Both the position numbers and the translations under genes were made by a program. Source: Microbulbifer agarilyticus (GTDB lineage Bacteria; Pseudomonadota; Gammaproteobacteria; Pseudomonadales; Cellvibrionaceae). Taken from it: a stretch of DNA of 64,000 bases. The stretch covers positions 2,604,001-2,668,000 of the forward strand of contig NZ_CP019650.1 of NCBI RefSeq assembly GCF_001999945.1, given 5' to 3'. This document shows, in pieces, positions 29,044 through 38,520 of the stretch. Numbering within the stretch: the stretch's first letter is position 1; every line of letters begins with the position of its first letter. The notes under the pieces were generated by a model, which ran no database searches, was not told the origin of the DNA, and saw only the letters and a program-made list of their open reading frames with translations.

Positions 29044-29913
29044 TCACCGGCTCTTACGTTTGGGCGCACGCCCTCCCGCTGGCACAGGTGACTTGCGCAG
29101 CTTGCGGCGCTGACGCTGCAGAATCTCTTTCTCCGACTGAGTCAGTGAGCGCTGGCCAAGCTTCGGCAAACCCGCTGTAACACACAGGTCGTCGATTTCC
29201 TTGGGCTCCATTTCGATCCACTGGCCCACACGTACATGCGACGGAATAAACACGCTGCCGTAACGCACCCGCTTCAGGCGACTGACGCGCACACCCTGCG
29301 ATTCCCACAAACGACGAACTTCGCGGTTACGCCCCTCCATCACGACACAGTAGAACCAGCGGTTGGTGCCTTCACCACCGCTTTCCACAATATCGGTAAA
29401 GCGCGCCTCTCCGTCATCCAGTGAAACACCTTTGGTAAGGCGCTTTTTCATGTCGTCATCCACGTCACCCTGAATGCGGACCAGGTACTCACGGTCAATG
29501 ACCGATGACGGGTGCATCAATTTGTTGGCCAACTCACCACTGTTCGTGAACAGCAATAGACCACTGGTATTGAAGTCCAGACGCCCAACAGAAATCCAGC
29601 GCCCACTCTTCAGGCGCGGCAAGCGGTCGTACACCGTTGGACGGCCTTCCGGGTCGTGACGGGAGCAGATTTCTCCTGTGGGCTTGTTGTACAAAATCAC
29701 GCGTACGCGGTTTTCATCGCCACCGGAGATGCGCTTGCCGTCGAATTCAATCTGATCGTCTTCGCTGACCCGCTCACCCAATCCGGCGACTTCGCCGTTT
29801 ACGGTGACCCGGCCTGCCTCAATGGCTCGCTCCATCTCCCGGCGCGAACCCATGCCAGCCCTGGCCAATACTTTTTGCAGTTTTTCGCCCAATGGCGCTG
29901 CTTCATTACTCAT
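29044..29913 (-). CDS. rluB: 23S rRNA pseudouridine synthase RluB
   Basis: RluB makes pseudouridine 2605 in 23S rRNA. An S4 RNA-binding domain occupies about residues 9-60 ([19 protein letters not shown]). The catalytic Asp is D113 in [16 protein letters not shown]. The conserved REYLVRI and [11 protein letters not shown] blocks are present. A basic tail rich in Arg and Lys ends the 289 residues. Its ATG overlaps the scpB stop (ATGA), so it is cotranslated with the condensin genes. The rluB-scpB linkage is common outside enterics. Confidence 0.95.
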   Translation of the reverse strand: MSNEAAPLGEKLQKVLARAGMGSRREMERAIEAGRVTVNGEVAGLGERVSEDDQIEFDGKRISGGDENRVRVILYNKPTGEICSRHDPEGRPTVYDRLPRLKSGRWISVGRLDFNTSGLLLFTNSGELANKLMHPSSVIDREYLVRIQGDVDDDMKKRLTKGVSLDDGEARFTDIVESGGEGTNRWFYCVVMEGRNREVRRLWESQGVRVSRLKRVRYGSVFIPSHVRVGQWIEMEPKEIDDLCVTAGLPKLGQRSLTQSEKEILQRQRRKLRKSPVPAGGRAPKRKSR

Positions 29914-31025
29914 GAATGGAGGTTTTCCGGGGATTGTTGTTCATCTTCATCCTGCGCGTCGCCTTCGGCAACACTCTGCAGATTCTCTTCCACCTGCGCA
30001 TCTTGCTGCAGATCGTCTTCGTCGGGCACCTCTTCTGTAACTGACACCTCTGACAGATCCTGCTCTGCACTCTCCTCTTCCGCGGAAAGCACATTTTCGT
30101 CTGCTTCCGCCTCTTCAGGGTAGACCTCGCTGCCGTCCTCTGCGATTTCTACTTGTGAGGAAGCGGCTTCGTCAGCCGCAGCGAACAGGCCTTTACTTTG
30201 CGCACCCTCGTAGAACGTTGCTACGGCTTCTTCGTCGGTTTCTTCGCCAGAGTCTTCGTTGATGTTGTGATCGATGTCTTCGTCCGCAACCTCACCCACA
30301 ATCTCGTCCGAGCTCTCATCCGCGTCTTGAGCGGTAGCTTCACCAGCCTCTTCCGCCACAGTCTCGTCTGCGACTTCCGTTTCTGCGGCATCTTCTGCGC
30401 CCGCCTCGGCAGCTTGCGCGTCACCCTCGGGGGCTTGCGCGCCATCACCCAAATCCAGCGCCGCGTTCAGGCTTTCAATATCACGAATTTCCGCCAGCGT
30501 CGGCAGATCGTCGAGGCTCTTCAAATTGAAGTAGTCGAGGAACTCCCGGGTGGTGGCGTACAGCGAGGGTTTACCAGGCACATCTCTCTGGCCCACAACC
30601 TTGATCCAGCCGCGCTCGGAGAGGCTTTTAACAATGTGCGAGCTTACCGCAACACCGCGGATTTCCTCGATGTCACCACGGGTAATTGGCTGCCGGTAGG
30701 CAATAATGGCGAGGGTCTCCAGAGTCGCACGAGAGTACTTCTGTGGCTTTTCCTCCCACAATTTGTTCACCCAGGGCGCGAGTTCCTCGGGCACCTGAAA
30801 GCGCCAACCACTAGCCACCTGCTTGAGCTCAAAACCGCGCTCGGCGCAGGTTTCGGCAATTTCTTCCAGCACCTGTTTAAGTTCCGACTTTTCAGGGCGC
30901 TCCCCTTCGTCAATCAGGGAGAGCAGTCGATCTTCCGACAGTGGCTGGCCCGCTGCCATCAGCGCGCCTTCCACGATCCGGCGCAATAATTCCGGGGCGA
31001 TACTCATGTTATTCGCTTCACTCAC
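29910..31025 (-). CDS. scpB: Segregation and condensation protein B with long acidic tail
   Basis: ScpB is the kite subunit of the Smc-ScpAB condensin. The first 190 residues form two winged helices, with [27 protein letters not shown] as the signature. About 180 residues of Glu, Asp and Ala follow, with almost no hydrophobic core, and are probably disordered. This makes the protein about twice the usual 180-200 residues. The start is either a GTG overlapping the scpA stop (GTGA) or the ATG at 31007. I list the GTG because of the coupling pattern, though its ribosome-binding site is weak. Confidence 0.92.
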   Translation of the reverse strand: MSEANNMSIAPELLRRIVEGALMAAGQPLSEDRLLSLIDEGERPEKSELKQVLEEIAETCAERGFELKQVASGWRFQVPEELAPWVNKLWEEKPQKYSRATLETLAIIAYRQPITRGDIEEIRGVAVSSHIVKSLSERGWIKVVGQRDVPGKPSLYATTREFLDYFNLKSLDDLPTLAEIRDIESLNAALDLGDGAQAPEGDAQAAEAGAEDAAETEVADETVAEEAGEATAQDADESSDEIVGEVADEDIDHNINEDSGEETDEEAVATFYEGAQSKGLFAAADEAASSQVEIAEDGSEVYPEEAEADENVLSAEEESAEQDLSEVSVTEEVPDEDDLQQDAQVEENLQSVAEGDAQDEDEQQSPENLHS

Positions 31026-32305
31026 TCTTCGCTGAACAGCGATATAGGACGTACTCGAGCTGTGCTGCTCGATTCTTGTTCCGGTTCGACATCACCACTG
31101 GCACCCGGGGTGTCTACAGGTTCCGATACCTGTGACGCGAACTCTTGTGCGTCGGCTTCGGAGGCAAACGAAAACTCATAGCTGTAGCGGCCGTCTTTGG
31201 TTTCCGCGCGGTTGTCCGCGGGGATTTCGGTTTCCAGTGCATCTTCAGTGTCTGCGCCAGCGCCAAACTCGGCTTCCGCCTCATCCACTTCTGGCTCAGT
31301 TCCATCGGCAGCCTCACCGCGGGCACGCACGTGGATAGGGCCGAAGGATTCATTCTGAACCAGCTCTACCAGGGATTCCTTCACCAGCTCCATAACGGCC
31401 AGGAAGGTAACTACCACCCCCAGTCGCCCCTCTTCCACCCGGAACAGGTTTACAAATGGAACAAACTGACGGTGTTTAATCGAATCCAGTACCTGCGTCA
31501 TTCGCTCACGGGTGGACAGTTTTTCCTTTTCCACCTGGTGGCTTTCAAACATGTCCGCGCGACGCAACACGTCGGCCAGGGCCACCAATACCTCTTTCAG
31601 GTCAACCTCGGGTTCGGGTCGAGTCAGCTTACGATCCGGCGCACTGGCGCTAGCCTGATGGATATCACGACCCACACGGGGTAGCTCGTCGATATCCTCG
31701 GCGGCGGTCTTGAAACGCTCGTACTCCTGCAGACGGCGAATCAACGCGGCACGCGGATCTTCGCCCTCTTCCTCTTCCGCCTCTGGCGGACGCGGCAGCA
31801 GCATGCGGGACTTGATCTCCGCCAGCATCGCCGCCATCACCAGATACTCCGCGGCCAGCTCAAAGCGAATGGAGGACATCATCTCCACATAGCCCATGTA
31901 CTGACGGGTAATTTCGGCCACGTTGATCTCGAGAATGTCGAGGTTCTGACGGCGAATAAGATACAAAAGCAGGTCGAGAGGCCCCTCAAAGGCCTCGAGA
32001 ATGACTTCCAGTGCATCTGGCGGGATATACAGATCGCTGGGCAGATCGGTGAAGGCCTTGCCTTCCACCATGGCAAACGGCATCTCGCCCTGGCGCGGTC
32101 CAGCATCGGAAACGGCAGAATCCGTGTTCGCAGACTGCTCCGCAGAGGGTTCCTCAGACGACTCTTCGGAAATTTCCGTAGAGGGCTCTTTAGCTACTTG
32201 CGCTGAGGGCTCGGCAACGGGCTCAGACGCGACTGCAGGCGCCTCGGCGGCCTCACCCTCGACGGGGGCGACTTCTACCGTTTCTTGCATATCTTCAATA
32301 GACAC
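31022..32305 (-). CDS. scpA: Segregation and condensation protein A with acidic extensions
   Basis: ScpA is the kleisin that closes the Smc ring. The conserved N-terminal helix-loop reads FEGPLDLLLYLIRRQNLDILEINVAEITRQY, followed by YLVMAAMLAEIKSRMLLPRP. The C-terminal winged helix includes TFLAVMELVKESLVELVQNE. Acidic, Ala- and Glu-rich stretches flank both ends (about 80 residues in front and 100 behind). The start is uncertain. I list the GTG at 32305 with GGTGA four bases upstream. An ATG at 32290 and a TTG at 32359 are alternatives. The stop overlaps scpB. Confidence 0.91.
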   Translation of the reverse strand: MSIEDMQETVEVAPVEGEAAEAPAVASEPVAEPSAQVAKEPSTEISEESSEEPSAEQSANTDSAVSDAGPRQGEMPFAMVEGKAFTDLPSDLYIPPDALEVILEAFEGPLDLLLYLIRRQNLDILEINVAEITRQYMGYVEMMSSIRFELAAEYLVMAAMLAEIKSRMLLPRPPEAEEEEGEDPRAALIRRLQEYERFKTAAEDIDELPRVGRDIHQASASAPDRKLTRPEPEVDLKEVLVALADVLRRADMFESHQVEKEKLSTRERMTQVLDSIKHRQFVPFVNLFRVEEGRLGVVVTFLAVMELVKESLVELVQNESFGPIHVRARGEAADGTEPEVDEAEAEFGAGADTEDALETEIPADNRAETKDGRYSYEFSFASEADAQEFASQVSEPVDTPGASGDVEPEQESSSTARVRPISLFSEE

Positions 32306-32380
32306 TGTTTCACCGAACCCAGCTTGACCGACTAACTGACCACCTTTCGGACAGGCCAAACGAGCGATTATACATCAGTG

Positions 32381-33004
32381 TCAGCCGAGAATTTCATCTA
32401 TTGCACCGCATCCCTGACGCACCAGTACTGGATCGTCGCCGGTGAGATCCACCACGGTCGTCGCCTCAAAGCCGCAGAAACCGCCATCGATCACTAGCTC
32501 CACCTGATGCTCGAGGGTATCGCGAATGTCGTAGGGGTCTGTCAGTGGCTGCTCTTCGCCCGGCATAATCAAGCTACAGCTCATCAGTGGCTCACCGAGT
32601 GTACTGACGAGTGCCTGCACAATGGGGTTATCTGGCACGCGCAAACCAATGGTCTTGCGTTTAGCATGAGCCAGGCGGCGGGGCACTTCGGACGTTGCCG
32701 GCATAATAAAGGTGTAGGGGCCGGGGGTATGGTTCTTCAACAGCCGGAACATTTGATTGTCCACCTTGGCATAAGAGGCGAGCTCGGAAAGATCGCGACA
32801 CATCAGGGTGAAATTGTGATTCTTGTCCAGTTGACGCAGCGCGCGAATGCGCTCTACCGCCATTTTTTCTCCCAATCGACAGCCGATCGCATACGCGGAG
32901 TCCGTGGGGAACACGATAACACCGCCCGATAACACGATATCCGCGGCCTGATTGATCAGCCGCGCCTGCGGGTTCTCCGGATGAATCTGGAAGAATTGCG
33001 CCAT
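32381..33004 (-). CDS. yciO: YciO-type Sua5/YrdC-family protein
   Basis: A 207-residue protein nearly collinear with E. coli YciO (206 residues), starting MAQFFQIHPENPQARLINQA. The fold is that of the threonylcarbamoyl-AMP synthases, with GGVIVFPTDSAYAIGC and the KRKTIGLRVP block for nucleotide binding. YciO is a paralog of TsaC, and its role in tRNA t6A formation is less certain. The ATG at 33004 has GGGGA five bases upstream. It lies about 75 bases before scpA and might lead that operon. Confidence 0.92.
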   Translation of the reverse strand: MAQFFQIHPENPQARLINQAADIVLSGGVIVFPTDSAYAIGCRLGEKMAVERIRALRQLDKNHNFTLMCRDLSELASYAKVDNQMFRLLKNHTPGPYTFIMPATSEVPRRLAHAKRKTIGLRVPDNPIVQALVSTLGEPLMSCSLIMPGEEQPLTDPYDIRDTLEHQVELVIDGGFCGFEATTVVDLTGDDPVLVRQGCGAIDEILG

Positions 33005-33050
33005 TAATATCCCCTTTGCCAATGTGAACAGGGCGCTCCCTGCCCGAATA

Positions 33051-33959
33051 CTATTTACTGGCGCCAGTTTGCCACAGATTCCAGACGGGCTCGACGTCCG
33101 CCGGCAGTCGTACGCAACCCAGTGCTCGCCAGGGCTGGTCAGGCTGGTGGAAATCGCTTCCCAACGAAGCGAGCAGAGGGCCTTCACCGTGGCTCGCCTG
33201 AACCAACAGCTGCAAAATTTCACGGGTCTGCACTGGGTTTTGCTGCCCACATACCACTTCCGCCGCAGTGCCACCTGCCTGCTGGAAATCGCGTAACAAC
33301 GCCTGCAGGCGAGTGCGTGTCAGGCCGTACTTGAGCGGATGCGCCAGTACCGCCGCCCCACCCGCAGCCTCAATACTCGCGACCGTTTCCGCGAGATCCG
33401 GCCAAGGGACCATGACGTCACCGATCTTGCCAGCTCCCAAGTATCGCTTGAACGCCTTGGCCGTGTCCGTCACGTGCCCTTCCGCCACCATCCAGCGGGC
33501 AAAATGCGGACGACCGATTTCATCGCCGCTGGCCAGGCGTCGAGCCCCTTCAAACGCACCCACAAACCCCCGTTTTTCCAGTCGACACGCGATCTCCATC
33601 GCTCGCTCGCGGCGCAGCGCCGCGCGTACAGACACCGCTTCAACTAACGCTGCGGACATACAGTCAACATTCAACCCGACAATATGCACCACCCGTCGCC
33701 CCCAGCGTGCGGTAAACTCCACACCCGGCAACAGGGTAACCCCCTGCTCGGCCGCAGCTTCGGCGGCTTCCGCAATCCCGCTTACGGTATCGTGGTCGGT
33801 TAACGCCAACAGTGTCACACCAGCGGATTTGGCCCTCGACACCAGCGCCGAAGGACTTAAAATACCGTCTGACGCAGTGCTGTGGCAGTGCAGGTCGACC
33901 TGACCAGATATAGCATCGTCGGTCACAACAGATCGGGCAGTGTACATAGCAAGGTCCAT
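33051..33959 (-). CDS. rnm: PHP-domain 5'-3' exonuclease (RNase AM/YciV-like)
   Basis: A PHP-fold phosphoesterase matching E. coli YciV (RNase AM), which trims 5' ends of rRNAs. Metal ligands sit in VDLHCHSTASDG, ALTDHDTVSG, LLPGVEFTAR, VLAHPLKYG and the C-terminal LGSDFHQPDQPW. The ATG at 33959 gives 302 residues, against 293 in E. coli. A TTG at 33989 is possible but lacks support. It lies 46 bases before yciO, and in E. coli yciV and yciO are also adjacent, which strengthens both calls. Confidence 0.9.
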   Translation of the reverse strand: MDLAMYTARSVVTDDAISGQVDLHCHSTASDGILSPSALVSRAKSAGVTLLALTDHDTVSGIAEAAEAAAEQGVTLLPGVEFTARWGRRVVHIVGLNVDCMSAALVEAVSVRAALRRERAMEIACRLEKRGFVGAFEGARRLASGDEIGRPHFARWMVAEGHVTDTAKAFKRYLGAGKIGDVMVPWPDLAETVASIEAAGGAAVLAHPLKYGLTRTRLQALLRDFQQAGGTAAEVVCGQQNPVQTREILQLLVQASHGEGPLLASLGSDFHQPDQPWRALGCVRLPADVEPVWNLWQTGASK

Positions 33960-34207
33960 ACTTTTGCGATATCGGGTGGTCTCCTTCAAACGGAACCACC
34001 AACAACGGATGCTGTCACAGATAGTTGCAGGTTTGGAATCCTGCGCAGGCCATGTGGTGGCGAAGTAAGCGCCGCCGACCGACGGGTTTTCAGACCTGCC
34101 GGGTTAACCGGATTGCCGGTTTCAGGGATAAGGCCCCTCGAGGGGAAAGCAACTTCGCCACTGACAGCTGTATCGTCAGCCAGCGGGCATTATCACCGGA
34201 ACAGAAC

Positions 34208-34984
34208 ATGACCGATAGTAAACAAGCGCACTCAGACACGACGAACGCTGTCACTCAGTCCCAAACTGCGGGCGAGACCTCTACGCAGCAAGCGCAGAAA
34301 CCTGCACAAAAGGAAAGCCTGCTCGGCAACCTGCTGCTCAATATCGTGATCCCCACCCTGATTCTGACCAAGCTGTCTGGTGATGACTGGCTGGGCACCA
34401 AGTGGGCGATCGTCGTGGCACTGGCCTTCCCCCTCGTATATGGACTGCGTGACTTGCTGCGCTCCGGCAAGGTCAACTTCTTCTCCGCCCTGGGTGTCAT
34501 CAGCATCCTGCTGACTGGCGGCATCAGCCTGCTGGAACTGGACGCCAAGTACATTGCCATTAAAGAGGCGGCTATTCCCGGCTTACTGGGTGTGGCCACG
34601 ATCGTCAGCCTGTACACCCGCTGGCCGCTGGTGCGCACACTGATCTACAACGATCGCATTCTCGATACCGGCAAGATCGCCAATCGCCTTTCCGCGAAGG
34701 GTAATGAAACTGCCTTCGAGCGAACCCTGCAGCAAGCATCCTGGATGATTGCCGGTTCCTTTTTCCTTTCGTCCACGCTGAATTACATTTTGGCCGAAGT
34801 GCTTCTGCAAAGCCCTCCCGGTACCGAAGCGTTCAACGAGGAGCTGGGTAAAATGACCGCGCTCAGCTTCCCCGTGATCGCCCTGCCGGCCACCATTATC
34901 TTGATGCTGGTGCTGGTATTTCTGTTCCGCCGCATCGGCAAACTGACCGGGCTCTCACTGGAAGAAATTATGGTGCAGCAGTAA
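34208..34984 (+). CDS. VC0807-family integral membrane protein
   Basis: A 258-residue protein with a polar N-terminal tail of about 35 residues rich in Gln, Thr and Ser. Five to six hydrophobic segments follow (about 37-60, 68-86, 95-112, 118-140, 180-205 and 222-245). The sequence AFPLVYGLRDLLRSGKVNFFSALGVISI resembles the VC0807 group, whose function is unknown. Its position next to yciI and yciO/yciV is where many gammaproteobacteria have the septation-related protein YciB/IspZ. I do not claim orthology. The start has GGA seven bases upstream. Confidence 0.7.
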   Translation: MTDSKQAHSDTTNAVTQSQTAGETSTQQAQKPAQKESLLGNLLLNIVIPTLILTKLSGDDWLGTKWAIVVALAFPLVYGLRDLLRSGKVNFFSALGVISILLTGGISLLELDAKYIAIKEAAIPGLLGVATIVSLYTRWPLVRTLIYNDRILDTGKIANRLSAKGNETAFERTLQQASWMIAGSFFLSSTLNYILAEVLLQSPPGTEAFNEELGKMTALSFPVIALPATIILMLVLVFLFRRIGKLTGLSLEEIMVQQ

Positions 34985-35069
34985 ATAGGGCGAAGTGCCT
35001 GCCGCGCACTGTATACGGACCGATCAGCCACTCAACAACATAAAAAAACTAAGGAACACGACACAGCTT

Positions 35070-35369
35070 ATGTGGTACGCAATTATCAGTCAGGATGTAC
35101 AAAACAGCTTACCCTTGCGTAAAACCGCGCGCGCCGCGCATATAGCACGACTCACTGCGCTAAAAGACGAGGGACGTCTACTGATTGCCGGGCCACACCC
35201 CGCCATCGACAGCGAAGAGCCGGGCGAAGCCGGTTTTACTGGCAGCCTGGTGGTTGCCGAGTTTCCGTCGTTGGCTGATGCACAGAGCTGGGCCGACGAC
35301 GACCCGTACATGAGTGCCGGCGTATACGCTTCGGTCACCGTTAAGCCCTACAAGCTGGTTTTGCCTTGA
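35070..35369 (+). CDS. yciI: YciI-like protein
   Basis: A 99-residue ferredoxin-like-fold protein close to E. coli YciI (98 residues). The conserved [28 protein letters not shown] holds the His-Asp dyad typical of the family, which also includes dehalogenase-like and muconolactone-isomerase-like members. [12 protein letters not shown] is replaced by [13 protein letters not shown]. The biochemical role of YciI is not settled. It is 85 bases after the membrane protein gene and 50 before the SH3 gene. Confidence 0.9.
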   Translation: MWYAIISQDVQNSLPLRKTARAAHIARLTALKDEGRLLIAGPHPAIDSEEPGEAGFTGSLVVAEFPSLADAQSWADDDPYMSAGVYASVTVKPYKLVLP

Positions 35370-35419
35370 GCAAACCGGTTGAACCAAAACAAGATTCTTA
35401 AGTTCGATTTTTACTGGCC

Positions 35420-36106
35420 ATGAAAAAACTGTTTACCACTGCCGTTACCGCAACCCTGATCGCCATCGCCGCCAGTCCAGCACTGGCCATTAGCTCCGAG
35501 CGCTATATTACCGACGAGCTGCACGTCCCGATGCGTTCCGGCCAAGGTAACGAATTCCGCATTCTGCACCGGGGTTTGCCCAGCGGTACCAAACTTACCC
35601 TGCTGCAAGATTCGCCGGACACAGGCTGGGCGCAAGTGCGCACACCCGGCGGTGAAGAGGGCTGGATACGCCGTCAGTATCTGGAGTCTGAGCCGGTGGC
35701 CAAAATTAAACTGGCACAAGCCGAGCAACGACTGCAGCACATCGAAAGTTTGCAGGGCGATCTCGGAGGTGAGGTACGTCGCCTGGAAGAGGACAACACC
35801 AAGCTATCCACCGCCCTCAAGATTGAGCAAGAGCGCGCCCAATCACTAGCCAAGGAATTAAAAGACCTGAAGGCTCTATCCTCGGACGCTGTTGCCCTTA
35901 ACCAGCGTCACCAGAAACTGCTTAACCAACATGAGCTCCTGAAACAGAAACAGTCGATGGATCAGGCAGAAATCCAGCGCTTATCGTCCAGCGATTCGCA
36001 CAAAACCTATATGTACGGAGCCTTCTCTGTAGCAATGGGTGCTTTCATCGCAATGATTGCCCCGCATTTGCGCCGCCGCAAGCGTCACTCCGAGTGGGCA
36101 AACTGA
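35420..36106 (+). CDS. Exported SH3-domain protein with coiled coil and C-terminal anchor
   Basis: A 228-residue protein of the YgiM / TIGR04211 type. A signal peptide (residues 1-23) is followed by a bacterial SH3 domain (about 25-92, with DELHVPMRSGQGNEFRILH and GWIRRQYLE). A coiled coil (about 95-195) leads to a single membrane segment (198-218) and a basic cytoplasmic end RRRKRHSEW. It would sit in the inner membrane with the SH3 domain in the periplasm, perhaps touching peptidoglycan. No clear ribosome-binding site precedes the ATG. Confidence 0.87.
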   Translation: MKKLFTTAVTATLIAIAASPALAISSERYITDELHVPMRSGQGNEFRILHRGLPSGTKLTLLQDSPDTGWAQVRTPGGEEGWIRRQYLESEPVAKIKLAQAEQRLQHIESLQGDLGGEVRRLEEDNTKLSTALKIEQERAQSLAKELKDLKALSSDAVALNQRHQKLLNQHELLKQKQSMDQAEIQRLSSSDSHKTYMYGAFSVAMGAFIAMIAPHLRRRKRHSEWAN

Positions 36107-36113
36107 TTCCACT

Positions 36114-36145
36114 TTCCCCTACACGCGAGTTCCCCTACACGCGAG
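36114..36145. repeat. Perfect 16-bp tandem duplication
   Basis: The unit TTCCCCTACACGCGAG occurs twice in a row at 36114-36129 and 36130-36145, directly after the SH3 gene stop and before its terminator. No function is evident. It looks like a recent replication-slippage copy. Confidence 0.9.
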
Positions 36146-36175
36146 GCTACGGGTAGAATCCCTAGTCGGCTCTCT

Positions 36176-36202
36176 GGGCCTGGTCACCGACCGGGCCTTT
36201 TT
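36176..36202 (+). terminator. Intrinsic terminator before the cyclophilin gene
   Basis: GGCCTGGTC (36177-36185) pairs with GACCGGGCC (36189-36197), with one G-U pair and a three-base loop, followed by five T. It separates the SH3 gene from the ppiA-pdxJ group, whose first ATG is only 23 bases later. The downstream transcript must start very close or read through. Confidence 0.75.
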
Positions 36203-36224
36203 GTGTTCGCTAATGGAAGAGATT

Positions 36225-36833
36225 ATGAAACGCCTTACGCCCTTTCGCGCCCTGCTCCACACCGTTCTCGCCACACTGTTACTGGGCCTCTCCAGCCTGG
36301 CTCTTGCGGTTACCAACAACCCGCGAGTGGAATTGCAAACGGACCTCGGCACCATTGAGCTGGTTCTGTACGCCGACAAGGCGCCCGTTACCGTGGAAAA
36401 TTTCCTGAAGTACGTCGACAGTGGATTTTACGACGGCACCATTTTTCACCGTGTAATCCCCGGCTTTATGGCCCAGGGCGGCGGTTTCACCTTCGATTTC
36501 CAGGAAAAGCCCACCGACGACCCGATCAAGAATGAATCGGACAATGGGCTTTCCAATCAGCGCGGCACCATCGCCATGGCCCGTACCAGCGTTCCCGACA
36601 GCGCCACCTCCCAGTTCTTTATTAACCTGGTAGACAACAGCCGCCTCGACGGCAGCGCCGATAAACCCGGCTACACCGTATTTGGCAAGGTATTGCTGGG
36701 GATGGGTGTAGTACAGCAAATCGCCGCGGAACCGCGCGGGCAACACCGCGCACATCCCGACGCACCCAACATGGCGGTGCGTATACTGAAAGCGAAACGA
36801 AAAGATTCAGACAGCGGAGAAAACGCCCAGTGA
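36225..36833 (+). CDS. ppiA: Periplasmic cyclophilin-type peptidyl-prolyl isomerase
   Basis: A cyclophilin catalysing proline cis-trans isomerisation. A signal peptide covers about residues 1-28 (LLLGLSSLALA), so it acts in the periplasm like PpiA. The active-site stretch FHRVIPGFMAQGG and the segment TSQFFINLVDN are conserved. Length is 202 residues, near the E. coli 190. The start at 36225 has GGAAGA close upstream. Its stop overlaps the pdxJ start (GTGA). Coupling a periplasmic foldase to vitamin B6 synthesis has no obvious logic. Confidence 0.9.
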   Translation: MKRLTPFRALLHTVLATLLLGLSSLALAVTNNPRVELQTDLGTIELVLYADKAPVTVENFLKYVDSGFYDGTIFHRVIPGFMAQGGGFTFDFQEKPTDDPIKNESDNGLSNQRGTIAMARTSVPDSATSQFFINLVDNSRLDGSADKPGYTVFGKVLLGMGVVQQIAAEPRGQHRAHPDAPNMAVRILKAKRKDSDSGENAQ

Positions 36834-37585
36834 TTGCACTCAGCGTCAACCTGAACAAAATCGCCCTGATTCGCAATTCCCGCGAGGGGAACTATCCAGA
36901 TGTGGTCTCTCATGGCCGCACCTGCCTGGACGCCGGTGCTCACGGCGTCACTGTGCACCCGCGCCCGGACCAACGCCACATTCGCCCCGATGATGTGCGA
37001 AACCTGGCCGCGCTGTGCGCCGCCCGCTCGGTAGAATTCAACGTAGAGGGTAACCCGTTCGCAGGCCCCATGGGCAGCTACCCAGGCCTGTTGCCGCTGG
37101 TCTTCGAAACCAAACCACAACAATGCACATTGGTGCCCGACAGTAACGATCAGCTTACCTCCGATCATGGCTTTGACCTCACCCGCGACGGCGAACGCCT
37201 GGTACCCATGATTCAGCAACTCAAAGACGCTGGCATCCGGGTTAGTCTGTTTATGGACCCGGACAAAAGTCAGATCAGCCTGGCCAAAGAAGTGGGCGCC
37301 GATCGTATTGAACTGTATACGGGTCCTTTCGCGGAGGCCGTCACCAACCAATCCGGTGAAGTTGAGAAGATCTTTGCCGAACACTGTGCCGCAGCGGAGC
37401 ACGCACTCCACCTCGGGCTCGGTGTGAACGCCGGCCATGACCTGAACCTGATCAACCTGCGCCGCTATCGCACGCTGCCCGGCTTGCAAGAGGTATCTAT
37501 TGGTCACGCATTGACGGTTGATGCCATCCAAATGGGCCTCGCGGATGCCACCGCTGCCTATGTGACCTGTCTGGCGGGTAATTAA
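36830..37585 (+). CDS. pdxJ: Pyridoxine 5'-phosphate synthase
   Basis: PdxJ condenses 1-deoxyxylulose 5-phosphate with 3-amino-2-oxopropyl phosphate to pyridoxine 5'-phosphate. The opening LSVNLNKIALIRNSREGNYPD and the phosphate-binding loops HPRPDQRHIRPDDV and GVNAGHDLN are family signatures. Length is 251 residues (E. coli 243). The start is GTG, with bases shared with the preceding stop. Deoxyxylulose phosphate is also the substrate of dxr, encoded at 9-10 kb. Confidence 0.95.
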   Translation: MIALSVNLNKIALIRNSREGNYPDVVSHGRTCLDAGAHGVTVHPRPDQRHIRPDDVRNLAALCAARSVEFNVEGNPFAGPMGSYPGLLPLVFETKPQQCTLVPDSNDQLTSDHGFDLTRDGERLVPMIQQLKDAGIRVSLFMDPDKSQISLAKEVGADRIELYTGPFAEAVTNQSGEVEKIFAEHCAAAEHALHLGLGVNAGHDLNLINLRRYRTLPGLQEVSIGHALTVDAIQMGLADATAAYVTCLAGN

Positions 37586-38518
37586 TTGCTATCCCTGAAC
37601 GTTGTCGGTGCGGGTAAACTCGGACGCACACTGGCCGCTCTTTGGCACGAAAACAGCGTGTTCGAGATAGCCGGACTGTTCAACCGCAGCGCGGCAAACG
37701 CCCGCGAGGCCCAAGATTTTATCGGTGCGGGCACTGCCGTCTCAGACCTGAACAAGCTGCCCCCCGCACAAGTCTGGTTGCTGGCGGTACCGGACGATCA
37801 GATTGCAACCACTGCCGCAGACCTGGCGCCAATCATCGCGCAACATCACCCTCTGTCAGGCAAGTCCCCAATACTATTCCACTGTAGCGGCGCCCTCCCC
37901 GCTTCTGTGCTTGCCGCCAGTGGGGCAGATCTGCTCGCCAGCGCGCATCCGGTACACAGCTTTGCGGACCCCAAACGCTCGTTCACGGACCTTCCCGGCT
38001 CCACTGTGGCCCTGGAAGGCAATGAAGAAGTGATCGATGTGCTTGAGCCCGCTTTCACGGCATTGAGCTGCAACTGTATTCACCTGAGCCCATCACAAAA
38101 GGTGCTGTACCACACGGGCTCAGTAATGGCCTGTAACTATCTCACCGTACTTATGGATTTGAGCCTGCAGGTCTTTCAGGCCGCCGGTATCGATAACAAA
38201 AGTGCAATGGCGCTACTCGAACCTATTGTGGTGCAGACGGTAAACAACAATTTTGCATTGGGGCCGACCAAGGCCCTTACCGGCCCACTGGTGCGTGGCG
38301 ACGTCGCCACGGTGGCGCGACAGACCCAAGCGTTACACCAGCTTGCAGAATCAAGTGGCACAACCGGTGCCGGTTCTGACACCACTTCTGGGGCCCAAGC
38401 CGTGACGCTCGTAGAACTGTATCGCGCACTCGGAAAAGCCGCATTACCTCTGGCGGAAAAAGCCGGCCTGAGCCAAGATGCACGCCGGCAACTGCAATCC
38501 ATTTTTGACGAATCGTAA
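37586..38518 (+). CDS. Rossmann-fold dehydrogenase with DUF2520 domain
   Basis: A 310-residue protein. The N-terminal nucleotide-binding fold begins LNVVGAGKLGRTLAALWHE, a GxGxxG motif. The middle LFHCSGALPASVLAASGADLLASAHPVHSF is typical of this uncharacterised family related to pyrroline-5-carboxylate and 6-phosphogluconate dehydrogenases. The C-terminal helical DUF2520 domain follows. The start is a TTG immediately after the pdxJ stop, with GGCGGG nine bases upstream. The substrate is unknown. Genes of this family are often close to pantothenate genes, but not here. Confidence 0.83.
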   Translation: MLSLNVVGAGKLGRTLAALWHENSVFEIAGLFNRSAANAREAQDFIGAGTAVSDLNKLPPAQVWLLAVPDDQIATTAADLAPIIAQHHPLSGKSPILFHCSGALPASVLAASGADLLASAHPVHSFADPKRSFTDLPGSTVALEGNEEVIDVLEPAFTALSCNCIHLSPSQKVLYHTGSVMACNYLTVLMDLSLQVFQAAGIDNKSAMALLEPIVVQTVNNNFALGPTKALTGPLVRGDVATVARQTQALHQLAESSGTTGAGSDTTSGAQAVTLVELYRALGKAALPLAEKAGLSQDARRQLQSIFDES

Positions 38519-38520
38519 CC

